NCBI RefSeq assembly: GCF_035594125.1
Contig: NW_026973710.1
Location: forward strand, 521,001 to 585,000
Direction: 5' to 3'
From: Scylla paramamosain
Lineage: Eukaryota; Arthropoda; Malacostraca; Decapoda; Portunidae
DNA length: 64,000 nucleotides
In this document: positions 27,480-38,260 of the stretch, in pieces
How the letters are laid out: each line of letters starts with the position of its first letter
Numbering within the stretch: the first letter of the stretch is position 1
Notes under the pieces: generated by a model
Told to the model about the DNA's origin: nothing
Databases searched by the model: none
The model's input: the letters and a program-made list of their open reading frames with translations, nothing else
Position numbers and translations under genes: made by a program

Positions 27480-28368
27480 TTATGTAGTACGACCATTATT
27501 GTCTGTATTGAAGTGGCATTAATATGTTAACAATAAATCTGTGACAGTTAAGTGGTAGTATGTCTTTGTCCCTGGTTTAGAAACAATATTCATGAACAAC
27601 TTTACATATGTGACATATGTGTAGAGATGCACTTTTATATGACGGGTTGCGCTTCAACGTGGGTAATGTACGAGTGGCCAAACACCAAGCATTTGGGTCT
27701 TTTTACATACACCTAACAAGATGTATATAATGTATGTAATTAATCTCGCGTCTATGCTTAACTGTAGAGATGTTCTTCACATTACGCAAGTCATATTCAT
27801 AATATATGCACCGTCACAAACAAGCATTACTTACCTTTAAGTATGGATCCTTAAGCACATCATAGATGGTTTGGCACATATCAGGAATGATTGCAGACAG
27901 ACTCTGTTTTGAAATCCTTGTGCTGTATTGAAGTGAACTGTAGGAGCACCCGGTGGAAAGGTACCTCAACGTTGCTTCCAGACGTGCTGCAGGTGAAATG
28001 CTCTCCCTCATACAGGTGTCCTGCTTTGTTATAAAAGGTTTTAACTTTTCCAATAAATCGTAGAAGGTATTTGGGTCCATCCGCATATAGTTCGTAAAGT
28101 CCGATTCATAGCCAGTTCTCAATTCTTGCAAAATGGTTGCATGGCTTCCCCTTTCATTTCGTTTGTGCAACCAGTCCTTGCACCATTCCCTTCTTGTCAT
28201 CTCCTCCTCCTCCTCACAGAGTACAGCAATGATCATGCTGCATAGTGCAATTTTTTTTAGCCTTCTTTTTTTTCTTGTGGACCATGGTAGTGATGTACTG
28301 CACCACTCGTCCAAGGCCACACACTGACTTAAATGCCTGAGTTGCCAACGGACATCACCTTCGAACAT
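26100..28368 (-). CDS. Harbinger DDE transposase (2 exons)
   Basis: Exon 1 is 28368-27835, exon 2 is 26867-26100; the 967-base intron has GTAAGT donor and TCTCATTAACAG acceptor, phase 0 (DPYLK joined to TPQTAEEW). Product 433 residues, normal for the family. An N-terminal helical region includes a helix-turn-helix-like segment (AARLEATLRYLSTG, SKQSLSAIIPDMC). The DDE_4 nuclease carries GAVDGKH (Asp about 207), VIVADDAFPL (Asp about 297-298) and RTVENAFG (Glu about 334), the three catalytic acids. It should cut and join DNA at the 49-base ends. AATAAA on this strand at 25972-25967 is a likely poly(A) signal. No stop or frameshift interrupts it. Intron length and splice sites are predictions. 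Host-domesticated HARBI1 is less likely given the intact ends. Confidence 0.92.
26937..27020. repeat. (CT)n microsatellite inside the Harbinger
   Basis: About 42 CT units, 63 bases before the MADF exon 2 acceptor, in pyrimidine-rich orientation for that gene and within the transposase intron as GA. Confidence 0.97.
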
Positions 28369-28499
28369 TGTCCACCGGTCTTTGCCCTGTGAGCAGAGTT
28401 GAAACAGTGGTAAACAGCCTCATCTGGTACCACTGATTGTTGCCAGATCCACTTCCATCGTTTCACCGCTTATGACGTCATCCTGCTTCTCCTCTGATA

Positions 28500-28548
28500 T
28501 GGTAACGATTTTGTCCGTCGAGCATTGTTCGATCGTGTGGACGCACCT
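28500..28548 (-). repeat. Harbinger right terminal inverted repeat
   Basis: Reverse complement of the left end with one mismatch; followed by target duplication TTA at 28549-28551. Confidence 0.95.
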
Positions 28549-29064
28549 TTACATTACAATGGATCCCGGCAAGTTTAACAGGGAAGAGAGTGCCATGATG
28601 GTGTTTGAGTCGAGGTCAGTAACCATGGGTCTGGAAAGAAGACAGGGAGATCACAGACAGCTGTGACACAAGTGGCCAGGGCTGTACCAGGGCTGGGCAC
28701 AGCTGCCACTCCTGAGAGAAAGTCTAAGGGCAAAAAAGGAAGACAGATACAGGAATAATAAGTTGACAAAACACATGCATGGTGAACACTTAATTGCCAC
28801 GCCATCTTTCTCCTGGTCAGAAGAGGCCTGTGAGCTGCAGGATGACCGGGGGTGAGCGGCCTCCGTCCGCCACCCAGATGATGGCTGCTTCTGAATTTGC
28901 CATCTTCCTTCCTGTCTCACAATTACTGATCCCTTCTTGAACAAACACCATCGCAACACTTTTCTTCACTGTCAAGCTTGCCAGAACCCATTATGTGAGG
29001 AGAATTATGGGTGAGCCATCACATGAGAAGCTTGTACCAAGGGAAAACAGGCAGGGGAGTGTGG

Positions 29065-29663
29065 CAGTGTAGAAGAGGAGGACAGCTGAGTGTCATTGAA
29101 GAAGAGGGGATAGTTGTCTGGAAGGTTGTGTCGAGGTGATAAATGGAAGAATTGATTTTTTTTAGGCAGTGAGCAATAACTAGTTTGGTCTGCCCCAGTC
29201 AGAGATTTTAGAGAGATCAGAAGTGAGGCATTCTGTGGCTTCCCTGCGTGAACTGTTTATTTCCTGAAGGGTTGGACGTCTATGAAAAGACATGGATAAG
29301 TGTAGAGTGGTATCATCAGTATAGGAGTGCATAGGACAACAAGTTTGGTTTTAGAAAGTCACTGATGAATAATAGGAAGAGTGGTGACAGGACAGAACCC
29401 TGAGGAACACCACCGTTAATAGATTTAGAAGAACAGTGACCGTCTACCACAGCATCAATAGAATGGTCAGAAAGAAAACTTGAGATGAAGTTACAGAGAG
29501 ATGGATAGAAGCCGTAGGAGGATAGTTTGAAATGAAAGCTTTGTGACAGACTCTATCAAAAGCTTTTGATATGTCCAAGGCAACAGCAAAAGTTTCACCA
29601 AAATCTCTCAAAGAGGATGACCAAGACTCAGTAAGGAAAGCCAGAAGATCACCAGTAGAGAAA
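29065..29663 (-). mobile_element. Family A LINE internal fragment (copy A3)
   Basis: About 600 bases matching A1/A2 from the region before SYADD down to the reverse transcriptase finger region. Truncated at both ends (it stops at ATCACCAGTAGAG). It reads through the site where the nested LINE sits in A1, confirming that insert. 28552-29064 to its left is unassigned. Confidence 0.85.
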
Positions 29664-29804
29664 TAATGAGTGGTTAGTGTTGATACTACTACTGCTGCTA
29701 CTACTAGGGTCTGGAAGGGAGAGTTGGGAGTGTTAAGTGTATGGTGTTCCTACTACTACTAATGCTGCTACTCCTACTGTTATTACTACCACTACCACTA
29801 AGCT

Positions 29805-29909
<105 letters not shown>

Positions 29910-30000
29910 AATTTTATATAGAGAAAAACAAAAAATACATCAACAACGACAACAACAACAACCTCATTAACCTGTTAGAGAAGGAGTGAGAGAAGCTTAC

Positions 30001-30174
30001 CATACAAGTGTGGCTCTCCCCAGCAGCAGTAGCAGCAGCAGCAGCAGCAGTAGCAGCCCCTCTTCCCGGCACAGCTGCCCCATCAGGCACCTCCACTGCT
30101 CCCAGCCATCCTACACCTGTGCCACCAGGAAGCTGACGAGGACCACCTGCAGCTCTGCCACTAAGCTGTCTGGC
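30001..30174 (-). CDS. Possible exon, unknown product (Gly/Ala-rich)
   Basis: On the minus strand 174 bases, a multiple of three, lie between TGTGTTGCAG and GTAAGCTTC. The open frame reads ARQLSGRAAGGPRQLPGG and later GWLGAVEVPDGAAV with an alanine run from a GCT/GCA repeat, ending ESHTCM. It is on the same strand as, and in phase with, the Ran-binding exon at 31812-31710, but it does not resemble the missing half of that domain. It could be a chance exon-like segment. Confidence 0.35.
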
Positions 30175-30339
30175 CTGCAACACAAATCAGGATCAGAATA
30201 TATTTAATACTATACTTAATTCCTGCCAACTACTACTACTACTACTACTACTGCTACACTGTTCTTGAGTGCTAAAAAGACATACAATAATAACTATGAC
30301 TACTGCTGTTACTGCAATTATTACCTAACAATAGTGAAG

Positions 30340-30340
<1 letters not shown>

Positions 30341-30427
<87 letters not shown>
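30341..30427. repeat. (GA)n microsatellite
   Basis: About 43 GA units. Confidence 0.97.
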
Positions 30428-30433
<6 letters not shown>

Positions 30434-30720
30434 AACAAGTAAACAAAGAGAACCTGTCCAATCATTGACTTCAAACTATAGGAAGAACCAAGCCTATATT
30501 TTGTGACTTGACTGGGACTACCCCCTCTCTGTAGGCTGTCCTGGCTGGCTGGGTGAAGCCACAGTCCCTCCCTTTGACTTCATCTGTGGTGGCCGGGGGG
30601 CTGTGGGGGGCTGGGAAGTGGGTGAGGTGAAGGGCTGTGGGTCTGGTGTGTCTGTGGTGGAGTGTGGGGCTGCTTGTGAAGGCTGTGAGACTGTTTGTGA
30701 GGCTCCTGTGGTGTGTGTGA

Positions 30721-31322
30721 TTTTTAGGAGTGTTAAAAGTAGAAGGCCGGAAGTAATATTAAAGTTATACTTGGCGCTGGTCAGACCTCATCTAGACTAC
30801 GCTGTGCAGTTCTGGTCCCCACATTACAGGAAAGATATAGGTCTATTAAAATCACTACAGAGGAGAATGACTAAAAGGATACAGGGGATGAGGAGTATTC
30901 CTTACGAGGCGAGGTTGAAGCTGTTAAATTTACATTCTTTAGAGATACGTAGGTTAAGAGGGGACCTGATAGAAGTCTTTGAGTGGTACAAGGGTTATAA
31001 CAAGGGGGATGTAGGCAAAATTCTTAGGATCAGCAACCAGGGTAGAACAAGAAATAATGGGTACAAGCTTGAAAAATTTGGGTTTAGGATGGAGATAGGA
31101 AAAAAATTGTTCTCAAAAAGAGTGGTAGATGAGTGGAACGGACTCAGTAATCATGTTGTTAGTGCTAGGACACTAGAGAGCTTTAAGAGAAGATTAGACA
31201 AGTTTATGGATGGGGATAACAGATGGAAATAGGTAGGTATATTTCATACAGGGACTGCCACGTGTAAGCCTGGTCGCTTCTTGCAGCTTCCCTTATTTCT
31301 TATGTTCTTATGTTCTTATGTA
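30721..31322 (+). mobile_element. CR1-like LINE 3' part (best copy)
   Basis: Encodes the C-terminal region of a CR1-type reverse transcriptase: ALVRPHLDYAVQFWSPHY, DIGLLKSLQRRMTKRIQGM, LEIRRLRGDLIEVFEWY, FSKRVVDEWNGLSNHVV, ending DNRWK then a stop at 31230-31232. This closely follows the vertebrate CR1 end (LVRPHLEYCVQFW, RRLRGDLI, RVVRHWNRLP). The 3' UTR ends in CTTATGTTCTTATGT. TGTGTGA at 30714-30720 and 31323-31329 may be a 7-base target duplication. 5'-truncated, the remaining frame is intact. It split a C- and T-rich host sequence that continues on both sides. Confidence 0.88.
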
Positions 31323-31709
31323 TGTGTGAGGTATGTGGTGTTCTGTGAAGGGGCTGTGTCAGATGCTGTGTCAGGGGCTGTGGAGGGCTGTGGGGAGGTG
31401 GAGGGGCTGCTGTGTGTGTGTGTGTGTGTCTTGGAGGATCTGAACTCAACCACTGGCATTAATTCTGCTGCTGAACAAACTCCACCTGAAAAATAAGGAG
31501 AGAATTAATGGCTGGTGATAAAATAATAATAACAATAATAATAATCTATCTATTTGAATTAATGACTGGTAATAATATAGTGATAATAATCTATCTGTCT
31601 GTCTTTCTGCTTGTCTGTCTGTCACAATATTAGGCTGGTAATCCCATATGAGACAGCCCAGTCAACACACACACACACACACACACATAAACCTAACCCA
31701 ACCACTTAC

Positions 31710-31959
31710 AGCCTTCTTCTGCTTGTTCCTCAGAATGTTAATGGCCCCCATGCCCCGTTCCTTCCACTGTGGGGGCGACTCAGAGGTGTGATAATGAAAC
31801 AGCTTGTACTGCCTGCAGGGGGGGGGAGGTTAGGTTAGGCTGGCACTGTCTGCATGTTAGGTTAGGTTAATAAAATGAAGAGAGGTTATGTGAAGAACAA
31901 GAAGAGGAGGAGGAGGAGGAGGAAAGTAAGAAAGAAAACATAGATTGAGAGAAAATAAA

Positions 31960-32055
<96 letters not shown>

Positions 32056-32173
32056 GGATCACCTGAAGATCAGCCACCCCAGCCGCACTCGGGGTGGCGG
32101 ATCTTCAGGTGAGACAATCTGGGGTGGCGGATCTTCAGGTGATCCCTGTGGGGTGGCGGATCTTCAGGTGATC

Positions 32174-32231
<58 letters not shown>

Positions 32232-32590
32232 TACCTGCAATAAGAAAACCTGACCTGACCTAACAATGATAAAACAGCAAAATTACCATCAGTACTTGAC
32301 CTGATCTGACCTCACCTAACAATAAGAAACAGCAAAACTACCAACATTTCTCAATAAAATAATAAACCAATAAAAAACTCACAAGAATAATAATAATAAA
32401 AAAATAACACCATTATTAACCTGACCTGATCTCGAAACTCAGTCTCATCATTTCCTCCTCCTGGTCATCATCACTAACCACGAAGACCTCCAGCAAGGTC
32501 ACCACTGGTTCAAAGTAGGGGTCATGCTCCCCTACTCTGCTGGTTGACTCCCCCTCCTCGCTCACCACGCTGTCATTGAGGTCTGTCTGT
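31710..32590 (-). CDS. Ran-binding domain protein, two exons (first half of RanBD)
   Basis: Exon 32590-32426 (165 bases) and exon 31812-31710 (103 bases) join in phase (AG plus G). The first reads [14 protein letters not shown] then [18 protein letters not shown] and an acidic DDDQEEE; the second reads [34 protein letters not shown]. This matches the RanBD1 order: DPxFEPVVxLPE, acidic stretch, KLFRF/Y, WKERGxGxxxxLRNK. Such domains bind RanGTP in nuclear transport (RanBP1, RanBP2, RanBP3, NUP50). The first exon's acceptor directly follows (CT)46. The expected second half (RLLMRRD..KVCxNH) was not found downstream on this strand; the next acceptor (about 31487) gives VEFVQQQN and a stop. Pseudogene, diverged end or a missing exon are all possible. 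Which family member is unknown. Confidence 0.62.
31961..32054. repeat. (AAT)n switching to (ATT)n
   Basis: AAT to about 32013, then ATT to 32054; the switch makes the array itself self-complementary. Confidence 0.95.
32055..32175. repeat. Inverted plus direct 30-base repeats between AAT/ATT arrays
   Basis: One inverted copy (32055-32081, TGGATCACCTGAAGATC.GCC) faces three direct copies of GGGGTGGCGGATCTTCAGGT starting at 32091, 32121 and 32150. The last copy ends in GATCCATT, pairing with the inverted copy over about 27 bases with one mismatch. Confidence 0.92.
32176..32231. repeat. (ATT)n microsatellite
   Basis: About 18 ATT units, right flank of the inverted repeat. Confidence 0.95.

Positions 32591-32592
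<2 letters not shown>

Positions 32593-32684
<92 letters not shown>
32593..32684. repeat. (GA)n microsatellite abutting a 3' splice site
   Basis: On the minus strand (CT)46 runs directly into CTCAG and exon 32590-32426. Confidence 0.95.
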
Positions 32685-32687
<3 letters not shown>

Positions 32688-32870
32688 AGGCTTGGTTGGG
32701 CTAGGAGGAGGAAGAGATGGGAAGAGAGAAGAGGAGGTCTAGATGAAAGAAAGAGGAGGAAGAGGAAGAAGAGGACAAACATACATGGATATACAAACAA
32801 ACAAACAAACAAATATTCAGTTGAGACAAGAAAACTGAAAAAAATGAAAAAAATAAAAACGATATATTCT

Positions 32871-32871
<1 letters not shown>

Positions 32872-32922
<51 letters not shown>

Positions 32923-33059
32923 ACGAACCAACAAAACAAACAAACAAAACAAACAACAAACACAAGAAAATGAAGAAAAAAATAAGGAAAATATTTACGT
33001 TAACTTTTGTTTTTTATCCTTAACATACACAAGAACTCCCCCACTCCCGCCCTCCCTTC

Positions 33060-33128
<69 letters not shown>
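32872..33128. repeat. Two (CA)n microsatellites
   Basis: CA at 32872-32920 and 33063-33128, with an AAACA-rich spacer. Confidence 0.95.
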
Positions 33129-33132
<4 letters not shown>

Positions 33133-33560
33133 AACAATTCCATAAATAAAAAAAAAAATCGAAAATACAATAAAATAAGGAGGCATTTTGAGCCATATTT
33201 CCTTATTTCCCCTTGTCCCCTCGTCCCTTAGCGCTCAAGATGGCCGCCCACACCTGCTTCTTACTGGCGGGCAGGTGTGTGTGTTGTAAATCGCTAAATA
33301 AAGGAGTAATTAATAATGGTGGGGCATCACCCTCGATTTTCCACCATAGGATCCCCGCCACCCGCCCTCACATATACGCCTATTTTCCCTATTTAAACCT
33401 CCGCACCGCCGCCATTCTCGTGTGTGTTGATAGCCAGATGATGTGAGTGTAGAATGGTAGCCATGTTACCTTCTCAAGAGCCATGGTGTCGCCGATGATG
33501 ATGGATAATTGTGGCTGCCTCTATCAACCCCTCCGATGCAATTTTGTACGCAGACTCACC

Positions 33561-33633
33561 ATCTTGATCTTGATCTTGATGGTACAGGTGGCACAGGATC
33601 ACTCCTGAGCCAGGCCTTTGGATCGGCAACTCC
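33561..33633 (-). CDS. Possible exon beside LINE C
   Basis: On the minus strand a T15 tract, CCCTTTCTACAG acceptor, 73 open bases and GTGAGTCTG donor. One frame reads ELPIQRPGSGVILCHLYH then a (CAAGAT)n repeat. It could be an upstream exon of the Ran-binding gene, but the phase does not fit a direct join to 32590, or it may be the LINE C 3' end with an AAGATC tail. Confidence 0.3.
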
Positions 33634-33683
33634 TGTAGAAAGGGAAAAAAAAAAAAAAAGAGAAACGAACAGCATCCTCTATC

Positions 33684-35760
33684 CTAATTGTTCATACACC
33701 TGGCACGCCACATTCTCTCCAGAAACTCTTTCACCGCCTCAATCATCCTTTCATTCGCCTCTCTACACAGTCCCAGCAACAACACCATCCATTCCTTTCC
33801 TATCTTCTCCACTCTTTCATTCCTATCATGCCCTAACTCAGTCAGTATCACTTGCATCATCTCATTCCTGTCTCTGGCATACTGCACACACTCCAGCACC
33901 ACATGTTCCACTGTCTCATCCTCTCCCATGTCACACATCTGGCACACTTTGCTGCGGGACTCAGACCACCTGTAACTCCTTGCATTCACATCCATACACT
34001 GTGCCCTCGCTCGGAAGAGAAGATCACCGCCCAGGCTTCCATCATACCACCTTTCATACCTCGGGGCCTCTTTCTCCTTGTACCATTCCAGGGTCTTCTT
34101 TCTTTCCATCTCATTCTTCCATTCATTCAGTCCCACACATTTCACTTCTTTGTCTATCTCATTCTTCCATTTTCTCACATCCCATTCGGCTCCCACTCTT
34201 CCTCCTCTTGTTACCACCCATTCACGCTCATTTTGATTCCTAGCAGCCATTCTTATCGCCCACACAACTTGCAATTCATTCCTGTCTGTCATTCTCATGC
34301 ATCTCTTCCTCCATTTGCTTCCACTTTCATTCCACAGGTACACCTTCCTTGCTATTCTTGCATCATCCATTCTCTCAAGCCTAATCTTGTACCTAAGTGT
34401 GGCTTTTGTCAGTCTTTCTCTGAAGGTGCTCCATCCCATGTCACCTCTCAAGGCTTCAACTGCTGTGCACCTCGGTGCACTCAGTGCCATCCTTGCTACT
34501 CTATTCTGGCCCACTTCTAACTTATCAATTTCACTTTCATTCCATGTAATCACATCCATACCATACATTATACATGGCACAGCCACACTCTTCCACACTT
34601 CTCTCAACACATCATACTTACTTGCTCTCATTCTTGCCGCGCTTCCCAATCGACCTACCCATTGGTTTACCATACTTATCTTTTCATTCTTTGCCTTTGC
34701 ACACCCACTAGGACTCATCCACATCCCTAAGTACTTGTATTCTTGCACCTGTCTCAACTCATTCTCTCCAAGTCTCCATACCACATTACTTTCATCCTCT
34801 GACCTATTCACAATCATTACTTTGCTTTTCTTACTGCTAAACCTTACTCCAAAGTCTTTACCATAGCCATCCACTACATCCAACAGACTTTGAAGCTCAT
34901 CTGCCGATTCACTCATAACAACTACATCATCTGCATAAAGGAGCACACATACTTTATCATTCCCCACACTTACCCCTACATTCATTCTTCTCATCCTGGC
35001 TGCTAGCTCCTCTGTATACAGGCTAAAAAAGGTTGGTGACAATATACAGCCCTGCCTAACTCCTCTCTCACTCTTCACCCAGTCTGTTTCTATGTCTCCT
35101 AGCCTGTATCTAGCTCTTGTGTCCACATACATACTTTGCACTACGTTAACTATCTTTGCACTCAATCCAATCTTTTCTAAGACTCTACCTAACATTTCTC
35201 TGTTCACTCTATCATAAGCTTTCTCTATATCCAAAAAACCTAGGTACAATTTACCCCCATCCTTCTTTTTCTTCTCAATCATTTCATTCACCACAAACAT
35301 ATTGTCCTCAGCTCTCCTGTCCCTACGAAAACCATTCTGTTCTTCACCCAGCACTCCAGCTCTCTCAATCCATTTACACAGTCTCTCATTCAACACTGCA
35401 CTGAAAACTTTACCTACTGTATTCACTAATGCAATTGGCCTGTAGTTCTTCAGCTCATTCTTACTCTTAAATCCTCCCTTATGCAACAGACACACTCGGC
35501 TCTCATTCCACTTTCTTGGCACTCTCTCTTCATCCCACACTCGGTTGAATAACTCAGTCATTCTGTCTATCACTACCTCCCCACCATTCTTGTAGAACTC
35601 ATAGGGTATATCATCTGGACCTGCTGCCTTGCCATTCTTCTGCCTTCTCACACACCTCTCCACTTCATCCCTATTGATTCTTTCATCCAGTTCATCTGCA
35701 TTCTTCCTTTCCAGTGTTACACATTCTTCTCTCACACAAAATATCTCACCTACCCCACCT
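33684..35760 (-). mobile_element. LINE C: uninterrupted reverse transcriptase ORF, 5'-truncated
   Basis: Open minus-strand frame of about 683 codons ending at 33684; it starts without ATG (first listed codon is GTG at 35735; stop upstream near 35770). Reverse transcriptase motifs are all present: NGKAAGPDDIPYEF (about 34-47), NYRPIALVNTVGKVF, GFLDIEKAYDRVN (Asp about 169), GVRQGCILSP, LLYADDVVVM (YADD about 267-270), then a thumb and a C-terminal zinc knuckle CQMCDMGEDETVEH with Cys downstream. No endonuclease domain is left, so the copy is truncated at its 5' side and cannot move on its own. Clade not assigned. Absence of frameshifts indicates a young copy. Codon use differs visibly from the host exons (AT-rich third bases). 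Confidence 0.9.
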
Positions 35761-35794
35761 ACTTCTTATTAACTCATTATTGCCACCACCCTCC

Positions 35795-35849
35795 ACCACC
35801 ACCATCACTGCTACCACTATTACTACTTCTACTGTTACTACTACGACTC

Positions 35850-35905
<56 letters not shown>

Positions 35906-36035
35906 GGTACTGCAAGAGACTCGTACTCACTCTCTCAAGGAAACACAGCCCTTCTGCAACACACATCATTATTGCCACCACCCTCCACTACCACCACCAC
36001 CACCACCACTACGACTACTACTGCCATCACCACCG
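35795..36035. repeat. CCA/CTA trinucleotide arrays
   Basis: Two ACT/ACC-rich blocks around a duplicated TTATTGCCACCACCCTCCAC segment (35784 and 35968). Confidence 0.85.
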
Positions 36036-36039
36036 CCAC

Positions 36040-36365
36040 CAAATAATGATTTGATTCTACCTGCCATTACTTTCTACAACTATAATTTAAAAATGATTCT
36101 TTAGCATATAATAACAAAAGAAAGTTCAAGGTATTTATGTTTATGTATTTTCTTTGTTACTAGTTTGCTCTTTTATTATAAAAATATTGTCAAATTTACT
36201 GATTATTACTTCTATAATTATAATCACCTATATTATTTGTGTGTTGCCAGTCAGTGCTGAGTGAATCACCCGAACTTCATCGTCTTTCTGCCAGGGAGCT
36301 TCGGCTCGGCAGAATATGCCTTATGAATTTTCATATTTGTACTAAACCTTATAAAACCTTATAAA
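36040..36365. other. Unassigned stretch holding a UUCG-capped hairpin
   Basis: No gene seen. At 36286-36314 TTCTGCC pairs with GGCAGAA, then an AGG bulge and GAGC-TTCG-GCTC. Confidence 0.45.
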
Positions 36366-36369
36366 AACC

Positions 36370-36490
36370 TTAAACCACCATCGCCACCAACACCACCGCC
36401 ACCACCGCTACCACTACCACCGCCACCACCACCACCACCACCACCACCACCACCACCGCCACCACCACTACTATCACTGCCACCACTGCC

Positions 36491-36544
<54 letters not shown>

Positions 36545-36545
36545 G
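36370..36545. repeat. CCA/CTA trinucleotide array
   Basis: Mostly ACC then ACT units. Confidence 0.9.
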
Positions 36546-36723
36546 CTACTACTGCTACTACTGGAGAAGACTCCGCAGACATACCCTCAGAAACAGGACT
36601 AAATGCATCCTCCTCCTCCTTCTCCTTCTCCTCCTATTTTGACCCAAGCAAAAAGGAACGTCGAGAAGGGACATATACGCTCAAAGAGACGTATCAACGC
36701 GGTAAGGCGAGAAAGGGAGACGA

Positions 36724-36729
<6 letters not shown>

Positions 36730-36799
<70 letters not shown>
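36730..36799. repeat. (GA)n microsatellite
   Basis: Uninterrupted GA tract inside a longer purine-rich stretch. Confidence 0.97.
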
Positions 36800-36802
<3 letters not shown>

Positions 36803-37039
36803 AGAAAAGAGGGCAGGTAACGAGAAAAGGGAGATAGAGGAAGATGGGAATGAGGTAAAGATGGTGATGGTGGTGGTCTCTGTTCCATGGAGAAGAAGAA
36901 ATGGAGGGAGAAAGGAAGGAAGGAGAGGAAGGAGAGGGAGAGAAGGAAGACAGAGGATAGGGAGAAAGATCATATCACGATTTCCAGCCTCAATCAATTG
37001 GCCAAACGACCTGTGAGCGAGCAGCGATTCCTCTTTCTT

Positions 37040-37930
37040 CCTGTCTTCCTCCTCCTCCTCCTCCTCCTCCTCCTCCTCCTTTTCTTCTTCCTTGTCTCTT
37101 TCATCGTCTCCTTGTCTTTTCTTTCATTGTTCTGTTTATTGTTCATCTTTATCATCGTTTTCATCCTCGTTCTCTTCTTCTTCTTCCTCCTCTTCCTCTT
37201 CTTTGTCTGTTTCATCGTCTCTTCTTGTCTTTTCTGTCATTGTACTGTTCGTTGCTATTATCGTTTTCAGCCTCCTTTTTTTTTTTTTTCTTCTTATTCC
37301 TCCTCCTCCTCATCTTCCTTGTTTCTCTCATCGTCTCTCTTCTCCTCCTTGTTCTGTTCACTCCTCATCCTTGCCATCTTCGTCGTTTTCATTTTCCTCC
37401 CCTCCTCTTTCTCCTCTTATTTTCTCTTTTTTTTTTTTGCTGTTGTTGTTTTGGCCAAATAAAAAAAAATAAAAATATGCTTTATATGGACTATTGGCAC
37501 CTTATTTTCTTCATGTACTTTAAATAGTCACAATGTAAATAATCTGCAAGTATGATAAAATGTTTGAGGATGTTTCAATCTTTTCTTCTTATCCCTCCTC
37601 TTCTTCCTTTTCTTCATTGTCTTTCTCATCGTCTATCTTGTTTTAGTATTCACTGTTTATCCTAGCTATCACTGTTCTCGCTCTCCTCCTCCTCCTCCTC
37701 CTCTTCCTCCTCCTCCTCCTCCTCCTCCTCTTCCTCCTCCTCCTCTTCCACCTCCTACTTCTCCTCCTTCTCCTCCTCCTCATTCGCAGAAAATTGAGAC
37801 TTGAGTTTTTATTGTTTTATTATCACCAAGTCGAGTGAGAGTTTTAAAGTGTTCATGTTGATTTGGATTCCCTCCTCTCTTTTTCCTTCTCCTCCTCCTC
37901 CTCCTCCTCCTCCTCCTCTTCTCAGGGTTA
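37040..37930. repeat. CTC/TTC pyrimidine-rich region
   Basis: Repeated CTC blocks (about 37047-37080, 37680-37770, 37890-37920) in a strongly pyrimidine-biased strand. Open frames here are composition artefacts. Confidence 0.85.
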
Positions 37931-38161
37931 CTTCTTATATATACTCGTATCTTCTGGAAAAAAAAAAAAAACTCAAAAGGATGTAAAAAAAGAAGAGGGA
38001 CACAAGACAAAACATTTAACACAAAGGGGAAAACAGAAAAGGGAGATAGGAAAATAGGTGATGAAGAGAGGAATAAGAGGCAAGTGAGGGGAACAGTGTG
38101 TACGAGGAGGGGAAAAAGAGGGGAAGGGCTCACAGTTATTGGCGTCCTGTCGCTTTGTGGC

Positions 38162-38174
38162 CGTGCGTGTGTGC

Positions 38175-38259
<85 letters not shown>
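38162..38259. repeat. (GT)n microsatellite
   Basis: About 48 GT units. From 38260 to 39285 the strand is purine-rich GGAAGGA-type sequence without a gene. Confidence 0.97.

Positions 38260-38260
<1 letters not shown>

Larger units (their letters stand above)
25196..28548. mobile_element. PIF/Harbinger DNA transposon, structurally complete
   Basis: A 3353-base element bounded by 49-base terminal inverted repeats that differ at one position, with TTA on both sides (25193-25195 and 28549-28551), the 3-base target duplication typical of PIF/Harbinger. It encodes the two proteins expected of an autonomous element: a MADF/Myb-like DNA-binding accessory protein on plus and a DDE transposase on minus. 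Both frames are intact after splicing one intron each. The genes point towards each other and are interlocked. High repeat identity, a clean duplication and open frames point to a recent insertion. Whether it is active cannot be told from one copy. Confidence 0.95.

Noticed and set aside
33509..34866. Long plus-strand open frames (222-244 codons)
   Set aside because: They are antisense shadows of the LINE C reverse transcriptase ORF on the minus strand.
36887..37462. Membrane-like Leu/Ser/Phe-rich protein
   Set aside because: Pyrimidine-rich simple sequence gives Leu/Ser/Phe codons; no start context or domain.
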